Of a stretch of 18,768 nucleotides of DNA, positions 16,957 through 18,768 are shown one piece after another. Numbering within the stretch: position 1 is the stretch's first letter; every line of letters begins with the position of its first letter. Location: NCBI RefSeq assembly GCF_000717345.1, contig NZ_JNZA01000067.1, positions 1 to 18,768 of the forward strand, written 5' to 3'. Under the pieces are notes generated by a model. The model saw only the letters and a program-made list of their open reading frames with translations. It did not search any database and was not told where the DNA came from. A program made the translations under genes and the position numbers. This DNA comes from Streptomyces lydicus (GTDB lineage: Bacteria > Actinomycetota > Actinomycetes > Streptomycetales > Streptomycetaceae).

Positions 16957-16994
16957 CGCCGGTACGTCGTGACCACGCCGGCATGTCGTGACCG
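16957..16994. repeat. 19-bp tandem repeat upstream of ECF sigma gene
   Basis: Two adjacent copies of CGCCGGTACGTCGTGACCA and CGCCGGCATGTCGTGACCG, 16 of 19 identical, five bases after the membrane protein stop. Its position before the sigma gene suits a duplicated operator or promoter element; nothing identifies the binding protein. Confidence 0.6.
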
Positions 16995-17088
16995 CGCCAA
17001 CGCAGCCGTTGTCCCGAGAGAGAATGAATGCGTGGTCTTCCGTAACCGCAGGGCAATCCCCTCGCCGGGGCGGACCGTACACAAGGGT

Positions 17089-17742
17089 ATGCAGAAGTTG
17101 CAGCTCCCGGTCGGACGCATCCCCGACGAGGCGCTGCTGGCTGGCCTGGCCACGGGTGATCCGGAGCTCGCCGTCACATTCGTACGGCGATTCCAGCACA
17201 CGGTCTTCGGCGTCGCGCTTGCGGTCGCCCGCGATCCGCAGCTCGCCGAGGACATCGCCCAGCAGACCTTCGAGCGTGCGTGGCGGCATGCGCAGGTCTA
17301 CGACTCACGCCGCGGATCGGTGACGACCTGGTTGACGACCATCGCCCACAACCTCGCCATCGACGCCGTCCGGTCGCGTCGGCCGGAGCCGGTGGCCCCC
17401 GAGGACCTCGACGCGCTCCTCGGCGCGGTGACCGACACCCCCGAGGAACGAGTGCTCGCAGAGGAGGCGTCGGCCGCCCTACGGGCCGCGGTGGCGCAGT
17501 TGCCGGGCGAGCAGGCCCGGGCCCTGGTGATGGCGGGCATCTACGGAATGACCGCTCAGCAGGTCGCCGACCGGGAGCAGATCCCACTGGGCACCGCCAA
17601 GACACGGATCCGGACCGCCATGGGCAAACTGCGGACCACTCTCACCTCGCCGAACCCCGTCCCTCCGCACCCGACACATTCCGAAGCTACGAATCCCGCC
17701 GATTCGCATCCCGCGTCTCCGAAGCGAGGCGGCCATGAATGA
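17089..17742 (+). CDS. ECF RNA polymerase sigma factor
   Basis: 217 aa from ATG 17089 (MQKLQLPVGRIPDEALLAGL), with AAGGG close upstream; GTG 17032 would add 19 residues with no family match. Sigma region 2 (about 25-92) has FVRRFQHTVFGVALAVARD and DIAQQTFERAWRHA, then RGSVTTWLTTIAHNLAIDAVRSRR for -10 recognition and melting. After an acidic linker, region 4 (about 125-185) has the helix-turn-helix MTAQQVADREQIPLGTAKTR for -35 recognition. No extra C-terminal domain; a Pro/Ser/His-rich tail follows. It overlaps the downstream anti-sigma gene by 8 bases, the usual arrangement for SigK/SigL-like ECF factors held inactive by an RskA-type membrane partner. Confidence 0.9.
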   Translation: MQKLQLPVGRIPDEALLAGLATGDPELAVTFVRRFQHTVFGVALAVARDPQLAEDIAQQTFERAWRHAQVYDSRRGSVTTWLTTIAHNLAIDAVRSRRPEPVAPEDLDALLGAVTDTPEERVLAEEASAALRAAVAQLPGEQARALVMAGIYGMTAQQVADREQIPLGTAKTRIRTAMGKLRTTLTSPNPVPPHPTHSEATNPADSHPASPKRGGHE

Positions 17743-17755
17743 GGCGGCCATGAAC
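17726..17755 (+). promoter_or_regulatory. duplicated ribosome binding site and start codon of anti-sigma gene
   Basis: GAGGCGGCCATGAAT (17726-17740) is followed directly by GAGGCGGCCATGAAC (17741-17755). Each 15-base copy carries a GAGG element and an in-frame ATG (17735 and 17750), so the anti-sigma factor has two equivalent starts five codons apart. The first copy also contains the sigma stop. Confidence 0.8.
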
Positions 17756-18499
17756 AAGGACCTGACCTGCGAACAGCTGCACGAGATCGGTGCCGAACTG
17801 GCCCTTGGCGTGCTCTCGGGCCGGGAGCGGGCCGAGGCGGCCGCTCATCTGGACCGTTGCGCGGATTGCCGGGAGTACATCGAGCAGCTCGCCCTCGTCG
17901 GCGACGGACTGCTGTCCCTCCTGCCCGGGAGCGAACCGCCGGCCGGGTTCGAAAACCGGGTGGCGCGGCGGCTGACCGAGATACAGGTCGCACGTGACGG
18001 ACGCGAGAACGCGCGCGGCGCCGCGCTTCGGCCCACGCGAGTCCGCAGAGGCGTACGGCTACGGGTCGCGTCCGCCGCGGCCGTCATCGCGCTGGGCTTC
18101 GGGTTCGGCGGCTGGGCCGTCGGAACGGCCATCGAAAACCTGGCCGCCGGCCCTGCACCGCCCGTCCGGACCGCGGAGGGAATGCTGCGGGCGAACCTGA
18201 CCGCAGGCGGTACGGACCATCGACAACCGGTCGGCGAAATCTACGCCCACCCTGGACCGCGCGGCTGGGTCTTCATGTCCGTCGATCTTGCCGACGCCGG
18301 TACCCGGTACAGCGGAAAGGTCATCTGCACACTGGAGCGTACCGACGGCACCACCGTCCGACTCGGCACCTTCAGCCTCCGCGGCGGCTACGGCTACTGG
18401 GGTGCCCCGACCTCCGTGAACCTCTCCACGCTGGCGGGCGCCCGCCTGACCGCGACCGACGGCCGCGTCCTCGCCACCGCGCACTTCACCGGGCGCTGA
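17735..18499 (+). CDS. anti-sigma factor with zinc-binding domain (RskA/zf-HC2 type)
   Basis: 254 aa from ATG 17735 (or 249 from 17750). The N-terminal anti-sigma domain has the H-x3-C-x2-C zinc motif at His38, Cys42, Cys45, with His16 as the likely fourth ligand. One membrane helix follows at about 110-132 (VASAAAVIALGFGFGGWAVG). A C-terminal domain of about 120 residues, expected outside the membrane, is beta-rich (GEIYAHPGPRGWVFMSVDLAD, YSGKVICTLERTDG). It binds and inhibits the ECF sigma encoded just upstream. Release usually follows signal-driven proteolysis or thiol/zinc oxidation; the CxxC motif leaves a redox trigger open, and the outer domain suggests an envelope signal. Intact. Confidence 0.88.
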   Translation: MNEAAMNKDLTCEQLHEIGAELALGVLSGRERAEAAAHLDRCADCREYIEQLALVGDGLLSLLPGSEPPAGFENRVARRLTEIQVARDGRENARGAALRPTRVRRGVRLRVASAAAVIALGFGFGGWAVGTAIENLAAGPAPPVRTAEGMLRANLTAGGTDHRQPVGEIYAHPGPRGWVFMSVDLADAGTRYSGKVICTLERTDGTTVRLGTFSLRGGYGYWGAPTSVNLSTLAGARLTATDGRVLATAHFTGR

Positions 18500-18553
18500 T
18501 CACTCCCGGCGGAGCAGCCTCCCCGGGGCAACAGACGAGGCAGCCTCACCCGG

Positions 18554-18605
18554 AGAAAGTGACGCCAGAACGTGACGCGAGAAAGCGACGAGAGAAAGTG
18601 ACGCT
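18554..18605. repeat. four tandem 13-bp repeats
   Basis: Four adjacent 13-base units at 18554-18566, 18567-18579, 18580-18592 and 18593-18605: AGAAAGTGACGCC, AGAACGTGACGCG, AGAAAGCGACGAG, AGAAAGTGACGCT. Intergenic, between the anti-sigma stop and the CsbD-like gene end. The core is AGAAAGTGACG. Too few and without spacers for a CRISPR array. Confidence 0.8.
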
Positions 18606-18670
18606 GCGTCCGATCCGGTGATCCCGTGCATAGCGGAGTGCTGTCACGGGGCCGCGGCCGAACGGCGTAC

Positions 18671-18700
18671 GCGGGGCCCAACATTCCTGTTGGGCCCCGC
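18671..18700. terminator. strong hairpin, probable bidirectional terminator
   Basis: GCGGGGCCCAACA (18671-18683) pairs perfectly with TGTTGGGCCCCGC (18688-18700) across a 4-base loop TTCC, giving a 13-bp stem. It lies 17 bases past the stop of the minus-strand CsbD-like gene and about 170 bases after the anti-sigma gene, so it can end both transcripts. Confidence 0.8.
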
Positions 18701-18716
18701 GTGCGTTCTGTGGTGG

Positions 18717-18768
18717 TCAGTTCTTAAAGGCGTCCTTGCCCTTTTCCTTGGCGGCGCGGAGATCGCCC
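18717..18768 (-). CDS. CsbD-like stress protein, 3' end only
   Basis: The last 16 codons on the minus strand read GDLRAAKEKGKDAFKN and TGA (18717-18719). The Lys/Ala/Gly-rich ending with K-E-K-x-K-D-A-F matches the C-terminus of small CsbD-family proteins, which are general-stress-induced in bacteria. Start and most of the gene lie beyond the window. It is convergent with the sigma/anti-sigma pair. Confidence 0.55.
   Translation of the reverse strand, partial: GDLRAAKEKGKDAFKN

Noticed and set aside
18554..18605. Possible CRISPR array or attachment site
   Set aside because: Repeats are 13 bases with no spacers, and no integrase or tRNA gene is nearby.

Overview
The window is high-GC actinobacterial DNA, almost certainly from a Streptomyces chromosome or large plasmid. 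It shows GC-rich third positions, GTG starts, 4-base stop/start overlaps, a rare TTA leucine codon, and several Streptomyces-type families: SseB-like type VII-associated protein, LysM/BTAD protein, GlxA regulator and ECF sigma with zinc-finger anti-sigma. It reads as accessory DNA in decay. Intact operons alternate with gene fragments, IS remnants and junctions where two broken genes meet.

Left part (1-4525): a possible small divergent ORF, a 136-aa unknown protein, and translationally coupled to it a long gene that joins an SseB-like N-terminus to the C-terminal half of a LysM/BTAD-type regulator. That gene has a one-base frameshift near 2303. Next come the C-terminal scrap of an IS transposase, a truncated lytic transglycosylase, a UvrD-type helicase fragment, and the N-terminal third of an aminotransferase that also carries a nonsense codon.

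Middle (4529-8985, all minus strand): a GlxA/AraC-type regulator, a ThDP-dependent decarboxylase/acyloin-synthase-like enzyme, an SRPBCC protein and a KAS III-like protein with an altered active site, each overlapping the next by a few bases. The broken aminotransferase would have been the last gene. The set looks like a small-molecule pathway that makes or acylates a keto/acyloin product. The regulator has a TTA codon right at its start, suggesting bldA control. I do not recognise the product.

Decay zone (9100-13200): a divergent OYE reductase/MerR regulator pair collapsed by deletion, an 84-aa orphan, half of an ISAs1-type element (5' half), an intact 209-aa gene of unknown function with a strong ribosome binding site, the other half of a same-orientation ISAs1-type element (3' end), and a broken RidA-family gene. 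The two IS halves have their ends facing the 209-aa gene and share a matching terminal sequence, as in a decayed composite transposon.

Right part (13289-18768, apparently intact): a 53-aa Arg/His/Asp-rich small ORF, an ABC exporter half-transporter coupled to a Ser/Thr-kinase-like protein with Asp-Thr repeats inside its kinase fold, a four-helix membrane protein, an ECF sigma factor with overlapping anti-sigma factor, a four-unit 13-bp tandem repeat, a strong hairpin, and the 3' end of a CsbD-like gene on the minus strand.
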